Shown here: positions 1 to 7,251 of the stretch, in pieces
How the letters are laid out: every line of letters starts with the position of its first letter
Position numbering within the stretch: position 1 is the stretch's first letter
Assembly (NCBI RefSeq): GCF_043555875.1
Contig: NZ_JBIGHW010000003.1
Coordinates: 469,239-533,238, forward strand
DNA: 64,000 bases
From: Pelomonas margarita
GTDB taxonomy: Bacteria > Pseudomonadota > Gammaproteobacteria > Burkholderiales > Burkholderiaceae_C
Direction of reading: 5' to 3'
Position numbers and translations under genes: made by a program
Notes under the pieces: generated by a model
What the model saw: only the letters and a program-made list of their open reading frames with translations
Told to the model about the DNA's origin: nothing
The model's database searches: none

Positions 1-171
1 GCCCATCAGGTTGAGCAGCGTCGTCTTGCCGGAGCCCGACGGACCCATCAGCGCGAGGAAGTCGCCCTGCGCCACATCGAGGTTGATGCCGTGCAGCACC
101 TCCACGGTCTGCTTGCCGCGAACATAGGCCTTGGACAGGTCCCGGACTTCGATCAAAGCGCTCATGCTCAT
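1..171 (-). CDS. ABC transporter ATP-binding protein, MacB/LolD type (N-terminal part only)
   Basis: Only the first 57 codons lie in the window; the rest continues past base 1. The reverse strand opens MSMSALIEVRDLSKAY and reaches a Walker A motif (GPSGSGKTT) at about residue 43, which identifies an ABC ATPase. The ATG at 171 overlaps the stop of the adaptor gene as ATGA, so the two are translationally coupled; a second in-frame ATG sits at 165. Placement directly after a HlyD/MacA-type adaptor suggests the ATPase of a MacAB-like tripartite exporter or lipoprotein-type ABC system. The substrate cannot be told, and the permease must lie outside the window. Confidence 0.85.
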   Translation of the reverse strand, partial: MSMSALIEVRDLSKAYVRGKQTVEVLHGINLDVAQGDFLALMGPSGSGKTTLLNLMG

Positions 172-1349
172 TCCTTGTTGGCGACGTTTGAACCTGGCTT
201 GAGGTCGGCAGGCGGCGACACGACGACCGTCTCACCGGCCTTCAATCCACGGGTGGCGAGCCTGAACTTGCCGACATCGTCACCGAGCGTCACGACGCGC
301 CGCTCGGCCTTGCCGCCGGCCACCACGTAGACCACGGCGTTGCCCTTGGCTGGCTCCAGCCCGTCCTCGACGCGGACGGCAGCCGGCGGCACTAGCACGC
401 CCGGCACCGGCTTCGCGTCCACTGCCGCCTTGGCCGCCAGGAAACTCACGCGCACGCCCATGTCGGGCACCACGCGCTCGTCCTTCTGCTCCAGCGCCAC
501 GCGCACCTTGACGGTCGCCTTGCCGCGGTCCGCACTCGGGATGACGGCCACCACATGGGCCGGGATGCGCCAGTCCGGGTAGGCGTCCAGCACCGCCTCG
601 CAAGGCATGTCGGGCTTGACCTGCGCGATGTAGGACTCGTTGACGTCGACGTTCACCTCCAGCGAGTCCATGTCGACGATGGTGCCCACGCCAGTGCGCG
701 TGAAGCCGCCGCCAGCGGACAGCGGCGAGATGATCTCGCCCACCTGCGCCGCACGCGCCGTAACGACACCGTCAAACGGCGCTCGCACGGTCGCGTAATC
801 GAAGTTGACCTTCGTCTGGCGGGCCTGCGCCTGGGCGGCCTCGACCTGACGACGGGCGGCCTCCAGCTGCGCGGCATACGACTTCACGGCGGTCGCTGCC
901 TGCTCGCGGGACTGGTGCGTCGTCATGCCACTGGCCGCCAGCTCGACCTGACGGCGCTCATTGGCCTGCGCCTGCTCCAGCTGCGCCTGCAATTGCCCCA
1001 GGTTGGCCTCGGCGGTGCGCACCTGCGCCTGCGCGGCGGCCATGGCCGCCTTCAGGCCGGTATCGTCCAGCCGCGCCAGCACCTGGCCCTTGCGCACCTT
1101 GAAGCCCTCGTCGATGAGCACCTCCACCAGCGTGCCGGTCATCTGCGCAGACACGGTGGCCATGCGCCGCGCCGTCACATAGCCGGTGGCCTGCAGCACC
1201 GCGTCGCTGCGCGCACCCTGGCCGTTGGCCCGCACGGCGACGGTCTCCACCGCCACGGGCCGGTTGGCCGCCAGCAGCCACCAGGCCCCGCCGCCCGCCA
1301 GCGCCAGCACGGCCGCGCCCGCCGCCACGCCCCACACCCAGCGCGACAT
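168..1349 (-). CDS. Periplasmic adaptor (HlyD/MacA-type membrane fusion protein)
   Basis: The 393-residue product has an N-terminal membrane anchor (about residues 5-28), a lipoyl-like half motif (GTLVEVLIDEGFKVRKGQVLARLD), an Ala/Gln-rich alpha-helical hairpin (about 100-190), the returning half (VRAPFDGVV) and beta-barrel domains. This is the standard build of adaptors that link an inner-membrane pump to an outer-membrane channel. It overlaps the downstream ABC ATPase gene by four bases. The annotated ATG has no good ribosome site; the reading frame stays open upstream and encodes a plausible cytoplasmic tail (TGLLKDLRIDGAQRE), so the true start may be at about 1415 (see findings). Confidence 0.85.
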   Translation of the reverse strand: MSRWVWGVAAGAAVLALAGGGAWWLLAANRPVAVETVAVRANGQGARSDAVLQATGYVTARRMATVSAQMTGTLVEVLIDEGFKVRKGQVLARLDDTGLKAAMAAAQAQVRTAEANLGQLQAQLEQAQANERRQVELAASGMTTHQSREQAATAVKSYAAQLEAARRQVEAAQAQARQTKVNFDYATVRAPFDGVVTARAAQVGEIISPLSAGGGFTRTGVGTIVDMDSLEVNVDVNESYIAQVKPDMPCEAVLDAYPDWRIPAHVVAVIPSADRGKATVKVRVALEQKDERVVPDMGVRVSFLAAKAAVDAKPVPGVLVPPAAVRVEDGLEPAKGNAVVYVVAGGKAERRVVTLGDDVGKFRLATRGLKAGETVVVSPPADLKPGSNVANKE

Positions 1350-1548
1350 GCCGCCGCCGTGGTCCTCGCGCTGCGCACCGTCGATGCGCAGGTCCTTCAG
1401 CAGTCCGGTGTCGATGACGCGCTCCCGAAAGTTTCCGCCCCGGTTTGGAACGAGGCGGATTCTGCACAGACAAGGCTGTCAGCGCCTCAGGGCTTTCGAC
1501 GAACGGCGGCTGGCGCGGCTGAACAGCTGCCAGCCGGGGTGAATGGCG

Positions 1549-2196
1549 TCAGCTGGCCACCAGGCCGTTGCGGATGGCGTAGACCGTCAGCTCGGAGTTG
1601 TTGCCCAGGCCCAGCTTCTCCAGCACACGGGCGCGGTAGACGCTGACGGTCTTGGGGCTGAGCATCAGCTCCTCGGCGATGTCGGACAGGCGCTTGCCCG
1701 ACGCGATCATCACCAGCGTCTGCAGCTCGCGGTCGGACAGCTTCTGGTGCGCCTGCTCGGTGACGGGCGCCGTCAGGCTCTCCACCAGCATCTGCGCGAT
1801 CTCGGGCGTCACGTACTTGCGCCCCTGGGCCACGGTGCGCACCGCCTGCACCAGCGTGGCCGGGTCACCGCCCTTGTTGACGTAGCCATAGGCGCCCGCC
1901 TTCAGCGCGCGGATGGCGTACTGGTCCTCCGGGTACATCGACACGATCAGCGCGCGCAGCGGCGAGCCCTCGTCCTTCAGCACGTGCAGCACGTCCAGGC
2001 CAGAGCGGCCGGGCATGTTGATGTCCAGCACCAGCACGTCGCAGCTGTCCTCGCTGCCCAGCTTGTGCAGCAGACCGCGCAATTCGGTGTAGTCACCGGC
2101 CTCGCCGACGACCTGGATGTCGTCCGCATCGGCCAGCGTGTCACGGATGCCCCGGCGGATGAGGCCGTGGTCGTCGCAAAGGATGACGCGGATCAT
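1549..2196 (-). CDS. NarL/FixJ-family response regulator (REC + LuxR-type HTH)
   Basis: This is a 215-residue regulator. The receiver domain (1-120) has the acidic pair D8/D9, phospho-acceptor D58 in LVLDINMPG and K108 in YVNKGG. The C-terminal LuxR-type helix-turn-helix covers about 150-210 (LSDRELQTLVMIASGKRLSDIAEELMLS, then KTVSVYRARVLEKLGL). Its ATG overlaps the stop of the upstream histidine kinase by ATGA, so the two form a cognate two-component pair. The adaptor and ABC genes follow on the same strand after about 200 bases and are a possible target; that is an inference. Confidence 0.93.
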   Translation of the reverse strand: MIRVILCDDHGLIRRGIRDTLADADDIQVVGEAGDYTELRGLLHKLGSEDSCDVLVLDINMPGRSGLDVLHVLKDEGSPLRALIVSMYPEDQYAIRALKAGAYGYVNKGGDPATLVQAVRTVAQGRKYVTPEIAQMLVESLTAPVTEQAHQKLSDRELQTLVMIASGKRLSDIAEELMLSPKTVSVYRARVLEKLGLGNNSELTVYAIRNGLVAS

Positions 2197-3350
2197 GCCC
2201 GGCTCCAGATGGAGTGGGCCGGCTCGACGCCGAAGTCGGTCGAGTCATCCAGCGCGTCGATGGCCTCGGGGTCCAGCGGCACGGTCAGGATGAGGCTGGT
2301 GCCCTGCCCTGGCGTGCTGGACAGATCCACCCAGCCGCCGACCGTCGCGGCGCGCTCGTGCAGGCCGCGGATGCCGAAGGATCGTTCCTTGGCCAGATCG
2401 GCCTCGGCCACGCCGCGGCCGTTGTCACGGATCTCCAGCGTCAGCACACCGGAGTCCAAGCTCAGCTCCAGATCCACGCGCGTGGCGCCGGAATGCTTGG
2501 ACACGTTGGTCAGCGCCTCCTGCGCCGTGCGGTAGGCCACCAGCGGCACGCCCGGCGGCAACGCCAGGCGCTCCTCGCCGATGCGCAGGCCGGCCTCGAT
2601 GCCGGTACGGCGCTCGAAACGCGCCGTCATCCACTGCAGTGCAGCCACCAGGCCCTGCTCCAGGATGGCGGGCCGCAGGTTGTGCATGATGCGCTGGCTG
2701 GCATCGATGGCCGCACTGACCGTCTCCAGCGCCGCTGCCACACGGGCGCGCACTTCGGGCGCCTGCGCGTGACGGTCTATCCAGGCCAGGTCGAACTTGA
2801 TGGCAGTCAGCGAGCCGCCGACGTCGTCGTGGATCTCACGTGCGATCGCCGCGCGCTCCAGTTCCACGCTGGTCTGCAGGTGGCCGGCCAACTGACGCAG
2901 GCGCTGCTTGGAGCGCACCAGTTCCTCTTCGGACGCACGCCGCGCCAGTTCGCTGTCCGCAGCATCCACGGCATGCAGCAGGGCCGGCGCCAGCCGCGCC
3001 AGGTTGCTCTTCAACAGGTAGTCGGCGGCGCCGTTGCGCATGGCGGCCACGGCGGCGTCCTCACCGATCTCGCCGGACACCAGCAGAAACGGCGTCAGCA
3101 ATTGACGATCCTTCACCGCCTCCAGCACCTGCAGGCCCGTGAAGCCCGGCAGGTTGTAGTCGGACACGATGGCGTCCCAGGGCTGGTCCAGCGCCACCAG
3201 CACGGCCGGTAGCGCATCCAGGCGCTGCATCTCGACAGCCACACCCGCACGGATCAACTGGGTCAGGATGAGCTGGTGGTCAAGGTCGGCGTCCTCGACA
3301 TGCAACACCCGCAGGATCCGGCCCGTCTGCCCCACACCAGAAGTCGTCAT
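2193..3350 (-). CDS. Receiver-linked histidine kinase, NarX-like (HisKA_3)
   Basis: From the chosen start at 3350 (MTTSGVGQTGR) the protein has 385 residues. An N-terminal receiver domain (about 10-130, phospho-acceptor D64 in VSDYNLPG) comes first. A short coiled linker follows, then a HisKA_3 dimerisation domain with H174 in REIHDDVGGSLTAIKFD, and a HATPase with the N box (QEALTNVSKHS) and G box (RDNGRGV). No membrane segment is seen, so it is a soluble kinase fed by phosphotransfer or intracellular signals. The frame is open for 43 more codons to 3479, but a start immediately before the receiver fits better. It is coupled to the NarL-type regulator downstream. Confidence 0.88.
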   Translation of the reverse strand: MTTSGVGQTGRILRVLHVEDADLDHQLILTQLIRAGVAVEMQRLDALPAVLVALDQPWDAIVSDYNLPGFTGLQVLEAVKDRQLLTPFLLVSGEIGEDAAVAAMRNGAADYLLKSNLARLAPALLHAVDAADSELARRASEEELVRSKQRLRQLAGHLQTSVELERAAIAREIHDDVGGSLTAIKFDLAWIDRHAQAPEVRARVAAALETVSAAIDASQRIMHNLRPAILEQGLVAALQWMTARFERRTGIEAGLRIGEERLALPPGVPLVAYRTAQEALTNVSKHSGATRVDLELSLDSGVLTLEIRDNGRGVAEADLAKERSFGIRGLHERAATVGGWVDLSSTPGQGTSLILTVPLDPEAIDALDDSTDFGVEPAHSIWSRA

Positions 3351-3547
3351 GGGGCCGCAGTATGCCGTGACGTTGATGGGCAGCACGCAAGCCCGCTCAA
3401 CGCACGCCAGACCGGTAATACCGCGCGTTCTCATGACATCTGCCGGTCGACAGCTGCCGAAAATGGCGTGAACATGCAATGATTGATTCGCCCTGATGGA
3501 TCCGCAGGGTCATGTGACAAGAAGCAGCATCCCCTCGCGGAGACACG

Positions 3548-4015
3548 ATGCAGACAGACAACCTCACCGAAGTCAAATTAGACGATGCCCTGACGGCCAT
3601 GCCGCTGCTTGCAGCTGCAGAGCTGCAGGATCACCTGATGACGGTGACGAACGACCTTGAGCGGCTGCAGCGCCTGCTAGATGACGCGGGCGAGGCTCTG
3701 TCCACGCATTTCTACAGCGCGTCAAACCAAGCCATGTCGCTGCTCAGCGGCACCGACGGCGGCCCCGCTGCCGACGGGCTCAAGCACATCATGCAAGACA
3801 TCGCCAGCGCCATCACCGCCCTGCAGTTCCAGGACATGGCCACGCAGTTGATCGCCCACACCAGCCAGCGCCTGCGCAACTGCGCCGACCAGTTGGCGCG
3901 CGACACCTTCGGCACGGACGACGAGGACGGCGCCGCCGTCGTCGAGATCGCGCCGCTGCGCCCCAACCCGGTCACGCAGGACGAGATGGACGCCGGCTCC
4001 ATCGAACTTTTCTGA
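3548..4015 (+). CDS. CheZ-like chemotaxis protein (probable CheY-P phosphatase)
   Basis: This 155-residue, mostly helical acidic protein opens a chemotaxis operon. A GGAG lies 7 bases before the ATG. The central helix carries ALQFQDMATQLI (residues 91-102), matching the D-x-x-x-Q catalytic signature of CheZ-type CheY phosphatases, with D96 and Q100 as the candidate residues. The C terminus (EMDAGSIELF) is acidic and ends hydrophobic, resembling the CheY-docking tail of CheZ. It is shorter than enteric CheZ (about 214 residues), so family assignment rests on the motif and its position directly before cheY. Confidence 0.6.
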   Translation: MQTDNLTEVKLDDALTAMPLLAAAELQDHLMTVTNDLERLQRLLDDAGEALSTHFYSASNQAMSLLSGTDGGPAADGLKHIMQDIASAITALQFQDMATQLIAHTSQRLRNCADQLARDTFGTDDEDGAAVVEIAPLRPNPVTQDEMDAGSIELF

Positions 4016-4066
4016 ACCCCCGCTTCACAAGCCTCCCAGGCAAACTCTCTCTCGGAGAAAACTCAA

Positions 4067-4429
4067 ATGCACTCAATCCTCGCTGTCGACGATTCGGCCT
4101 CGATGCGCCAGATGGTGGCCTTCACGCTCAAGAACGCCGGCTTCAATGTGGTGGAAGCAGTGGACGGGCAGGATGCCTGGGAAAAGTCCGGCCAGCGTGA
4201 TTTCGACCTCGTGCTGACCGACCAGAACATGCCGCGCATGGATGGCATCAGCCTCACCAAGAAGCTGCGCGAGAACCCGAAGTTCAAGACCACGCCCATC
4301 CTGATCCTGACCACCGAGTCCAGCGACACGATGAAGCAGGCCGGCCGCGCCGCTGGCGCCACCGGCTGGCTGGTCAAGCCGTTCGATCCGGCCAAGCTGA
4401 TCGAAGTGATCGGCAAGGTCATTCGCTGA
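4067..4429 (+). CDS. cheY: Chemotaxis response regulator CheY
   Basis: The product is a single receiver domain of 120 residues. It has the acidic pair D8/D9, phospho-acceptor D52 (LVLTDQNMPRMDG), T83 in LTTESS and K104 in VKPFDP. No output domain is attached, as expected for a CheY that docks at the flagellar switch. It lies 51 bases after the CheZ-like gene and 25 before cheA, in an order typical of betaproteobacterial chemotaxis operons. Confidence 0.93.
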   Translation: MHSILAVDDSASMRQMVAFTLKNAGFNVVEAVDGQDAWEKSGQRDFDLVLTDQNMPRMDGISLTKKLRENPKFKTTPILILTTESSDTMKQAGRAAGATGWLVKPFDPAKLIEVIGKVIR

Positions 4430-4454
4430 AGCCGGTTTCAGGGGAGCACCAGCC

Positions 4455-6590
4455 ATGGGTGACATGACCACCGAAGGCGCCAGCATCAGCGCTGGCATCG
4501 ACCTCAGCCAGTTCTACCAGGTCTTCTTCGAAGAAGCCGGTGAGAACCTCGACAACATGGAGCAGTTGCTGCTCAACGTGAACGTCGAGGCGGCAGACGA
4601 CGAGGAACTGAACGCCATCTTCCGCTGCGCCCACTCCATCAAGGGTGGCGCGGCGACGTTTGGCTTCAGCGACGTTGCCGAGCTGACCCACCAAATGGAG
4701 ACGCTGCTGGACAAGCTGCGCCGCCATGAACTGCAACCCAACGCCGCCATGGTGGACGTACTGCTGCAGTCAGGCGACGCCTTGCGCGCGCAGTTGGGCC
4801 GTCATCAGGGTTCCGGCGCCGACCCGGTCGACACCGCCGACCTGCTCGCCAACATCAAGGCCTTCGTCGAGGGCGGCGCTGCACCTGCGGCGGCGGCCCC
4901 CAAGGCCGCCGCGCCGGCCCCCACGCCAACACCAGTCAACGCACCGGCCCCGGCAGACGCTGTGCCGGCTGGCACACGACTGCTGGAGCTGCAGGTCGGG
5001 CCGCTGTCCGATCCCAGCGTCGCAGACAACCTCGTTGACCTGTTCAAGGAAATCACCGACCTCGGCACCATCGAGCCGCTGGACGCCGGTCAGAGCTCGG
5101 ACGGCATGCGCCGCTTCAAGGTCCTGACCGGTTCCAGCGACAACGACCTGCTGGACCTCTTCACCTTCCATGTCGCCCGCGAACAGGTCAAGCTGACGCC
5201 GCTGGGCCCGGGCTTCGGCTTCTATGACGGCGCACCCGGTGCACCGCCGGCAGAAGCGCCTTCCGCAGACCCCGGCTACGGCTTCTTCAGCGATGCCCCC
5301 GGCGTCCCCTCCGGCGCCACAGCGGAGGCGCCTGCTGCGGCACCAGTGACGACGGCCGCAATCGTTGCAGCGAGGCCTGCAGCCGCCCCCGCCAAGTCGG
5401 ATGCCAAGCCGGCCGGTGGCGGCATGGACCAGACCACGCTGCGCGTCTCCATCGAGAAGGTCGACCAGCTCATCAACCTGGTTGGCGAGCTCGTCATCAC
5501 GCAGGCCATGCTGGCCCAGAACAGCCGCGAACTCGACCCTGCGCTGTACCAGCAGCTGACATCCGGTCTTGCCGACCTGGAGCGCAACACGCGCGACCTG
5601 CAGGAATCGGTCATGTCGATCCGCATGATTCCGATGTCAACGGTGTTCAATCGCTTCCCACGCATGCTGCGCGACCTGGCTGCCAAGCTGGGCAAGAAGG
5701 TCGAACTGGTCACGCAAGGTGAAGCCACCGAGCTGGACAAGAGCCTGGTCGAGAAGATCACCGACCCGCTGACCCACCTGGTGCGAAACAGCTGCGACCA
5801 TGGCATCGAGATGCCGGCCGACCGCCTCGCCAAGGGCAAGTCCGAGCAGGGCACGATCACGCTGGTCGCGTCCCACCAGGGCGGCAGCATCGTCATCGAG
5901 GTTCGCGACGACGGCCGCGGCCTGAACCGCGAGAAGCTGATCAAGAAGGCCCGCGAGAAGGGCATCGACGCGCCGGACTCCATGACCGACGCGGAATGCT
6001 GGGGCCTGATCTTCGCCCCGGGTTTCTCCACCGCCGAGCAGGTGACGGACGTCTCCGGCCGCGGCGTCGGCATGGACGTGGTCAAGAAAAACATCACCTC
6101 GCTGGGTGGCACGGTGGAGATCGACTCCGCCGAGGGCTACGGCATGAAGGTCTCTGTGCGCCTGCCGCTCACACTCGCCATCATGGACGGCATGAGCGTG
6201 GGCGTGGGCGACGAGTGCTACATCCTGCCGCTGTCCTCCGTCGTTGAGTCTTTCCAGGTGCAGGCCGACACCATCAAGACCGTCGCCGGCTCTGGTCGCG
6301 TCGTCGAGGTGCGTGACGAGTACATGCCCGTCATCGAGCTCGAGAAGGTCTTCGACGTGCCGCGCTTCGACTTCGAACATGTCAGCTCCATCATGGTCGT
6401 CGTGGAGGCCGAAGGCGGCCGCGTCGCGCTGCTGGTGGACGAGCTGCTCGGCCAGCAACAGGTCGTCGTGAAAAACCTGGAAGCCAACTACCGCAAGGTC
6501 AATGATGTGTCCGGCGCCACCATCATGGGTGACGGCCGCGTGGCGCTGATCCTGGACGTCGGCAGCCTCGTGCGCCGCTCGCGCCATTAA
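4455..6590 (+). CDS. cheA: Chemotaxis histidine kinase CheA
   Basis: The 711-residue kinase has the CheA architecture. An HPt domain (about 16-125) carries the phosphorylated H60 in AHSIKGGAATFGF. An Ala/Pro linker precedes a small P2-like domain (about 170-250), and a second Ala/Pro linker follows. The dimerisation P3 helices start near 330 (TTLRVSIEKVDQLINLVGELVI). A HATPase carries HLVRNSCDHGIE and DDGRGLNREKL, followed by the G box SGRGVGMDVVKKNI. A C-terminal CheW-like domain (about 570-705) binds receptors. The start is preceded by AGGGGAGCACC. It phosphorylates the CheY encoded just upstream. Confidence 0.96.
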   Translation: MGDMTTEGASISAGIDLSQFYQVFFEEAGENLDNMEQLLLNVNVEAADDEELNAIFRCAHSIKGGAATFGFSDVAELTHQMETLLDKLRRHELQPNAAMVDVLLQSGDALRAQLGRHQGSGADPVDTADLLANIKAFVEGGAAPAAAAPKAAAPAPTPTPVNAPAPADAVPAGTRLLELQVGPLSDPSVADNLVDLFKEITDLGTIEPLDAGQSSDGMRRFKVLTGSSDNDLLDLFTFHVAREQVKLTPLGPGFGFYDGAPGAPPAEAPSADPGYGFFSDAPGVPSGATAEAPAAAPVTTAAIVAARPAAAPAKSDAKPAGGGMDQTTLRVSIEKVDQLINLVGELVITQAMLAQNSRELDPALYQQLTSGLADLERNTRDLQESVMSIRMIPMSTVFNRFPRMLRDLAAKLGKKVELVTQGEATELDKSLVEKITDPLTHLVRNSCDHGIEMPADRLAKGKSEQGTITLVASHQGGSIVIEVRDDGRGLNREKLIKKAREKGIDAPDSMTDAECWGLIFAPGFSTAEQVTDVSGRGVGMDVVKKNITSLGGTVEIDSAEGYGMKVSVRLPLTLAIMDGMSVGVGDECYILPLSSVVESFQVQADTIKTVAGSGRVVEVRDEYMPVIELEKVFDVPRFDFEHVSSIMVVVEAEGGRVALLVDELLGQQQVVVKNLEANYRKVNDVSGATIMGDGRVALILDVGSLVRRSRH

Positions 6591-6621
6591 CAACCCAACC
6601 AATACAGACAGAGAGGTTCGC

Positions 6622-7146
6622 ATGGAAGCCAGCAACGTCCCCGCCCTTCGCCAGCCCGGCGCAGTGGCAGCCAAAGCCCACGGCCCCAAGAGCGGCGAAT
6701 ATCTGACCTTCCGGCTCGGTTCGGAGGAGTACGGAATAGACATCCTGAAAGTGCAGGAAATCCGCTCCTACGAGCAGCCGACCCGCATCGCCAATGCGCC
6801 CGACTTCATCAAGGGCGTCGTCAACCTGCGCGGTGTCATCGTCCCCATCGTCGACCTGCGCCTGAAGCTGAACTGCGCAACCGCTGAGTACAACAGCTTC
6901 ACCGTTGTCATCGTGCTCAACGTGAAAAACCGCGTCGTCGGTGCCGTGGTGGACTCCGTGTCCGATGTGCTCGAACTGAACCGCGACGCCATCAGGCCGG
7001 CCCCGGAGCTGAATGCCGCCTCAGTCGACACCAGCTTCATCACGGGCATCGGCGCGGTGGGCGAGCGCATGCTGATCCTGATGGACATCGAGGGCCTGAT
7101 GAGCAGTGCCGACATGGGCCTGATGGAAGCGGCCATCGCCGCCTGA
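6622..7146 (+). CDS. cheW: Chemotaxis coupling protein CheW
   Basis: The product is one CheW domain of 174 residues. Hallmarks are EYGIDILKVQEIRSYEQPTRIANAPDFIKGVVNLRG and a second block VVDSVSDVLELNRDAIRPAPEL. It bridges CheA to the chemoreceptor encoded next. It lies 31 bases after cheA, preceded by AGAGAGG. A close paralogue is encoded at 28001. Confidence 0.95.
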   Translation: MEASNVPALRQPGAVAAKAHGPKSGEYLTFRLGSEEYGIDILKVQEIRSYEQPTRIANAPDFIKGVVNLRGVIVPIVDLRLKLNCATAEYNSFTVVIVLNVKNRVVGAVVDSVSDVLELNRDAIRPAPELNAASVDTSFITGIGAVGERMLILMDIEGLMSSADMGLMEAAIAA

Positions 7147-7251
7147 TACCTCGGAGAGGGGCGGTCACGCCCCCTCAGGCCGCTCATGCTCGCATGAACG
7201 GCAGCGGCAGTTCCTGTCCATGGCCATGGTCATGGCCATCGGGAGAGTCTC

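Noticed and set aside
958..1473. ORF MSVQNPPRSKPGRK on the minus strand overlapping the adaptor start
   Set aside because: It continues into an alternative frame of the adaptor gene with Arg/Gly/Ala-rich low-complexity sequence, so it is not a gene.
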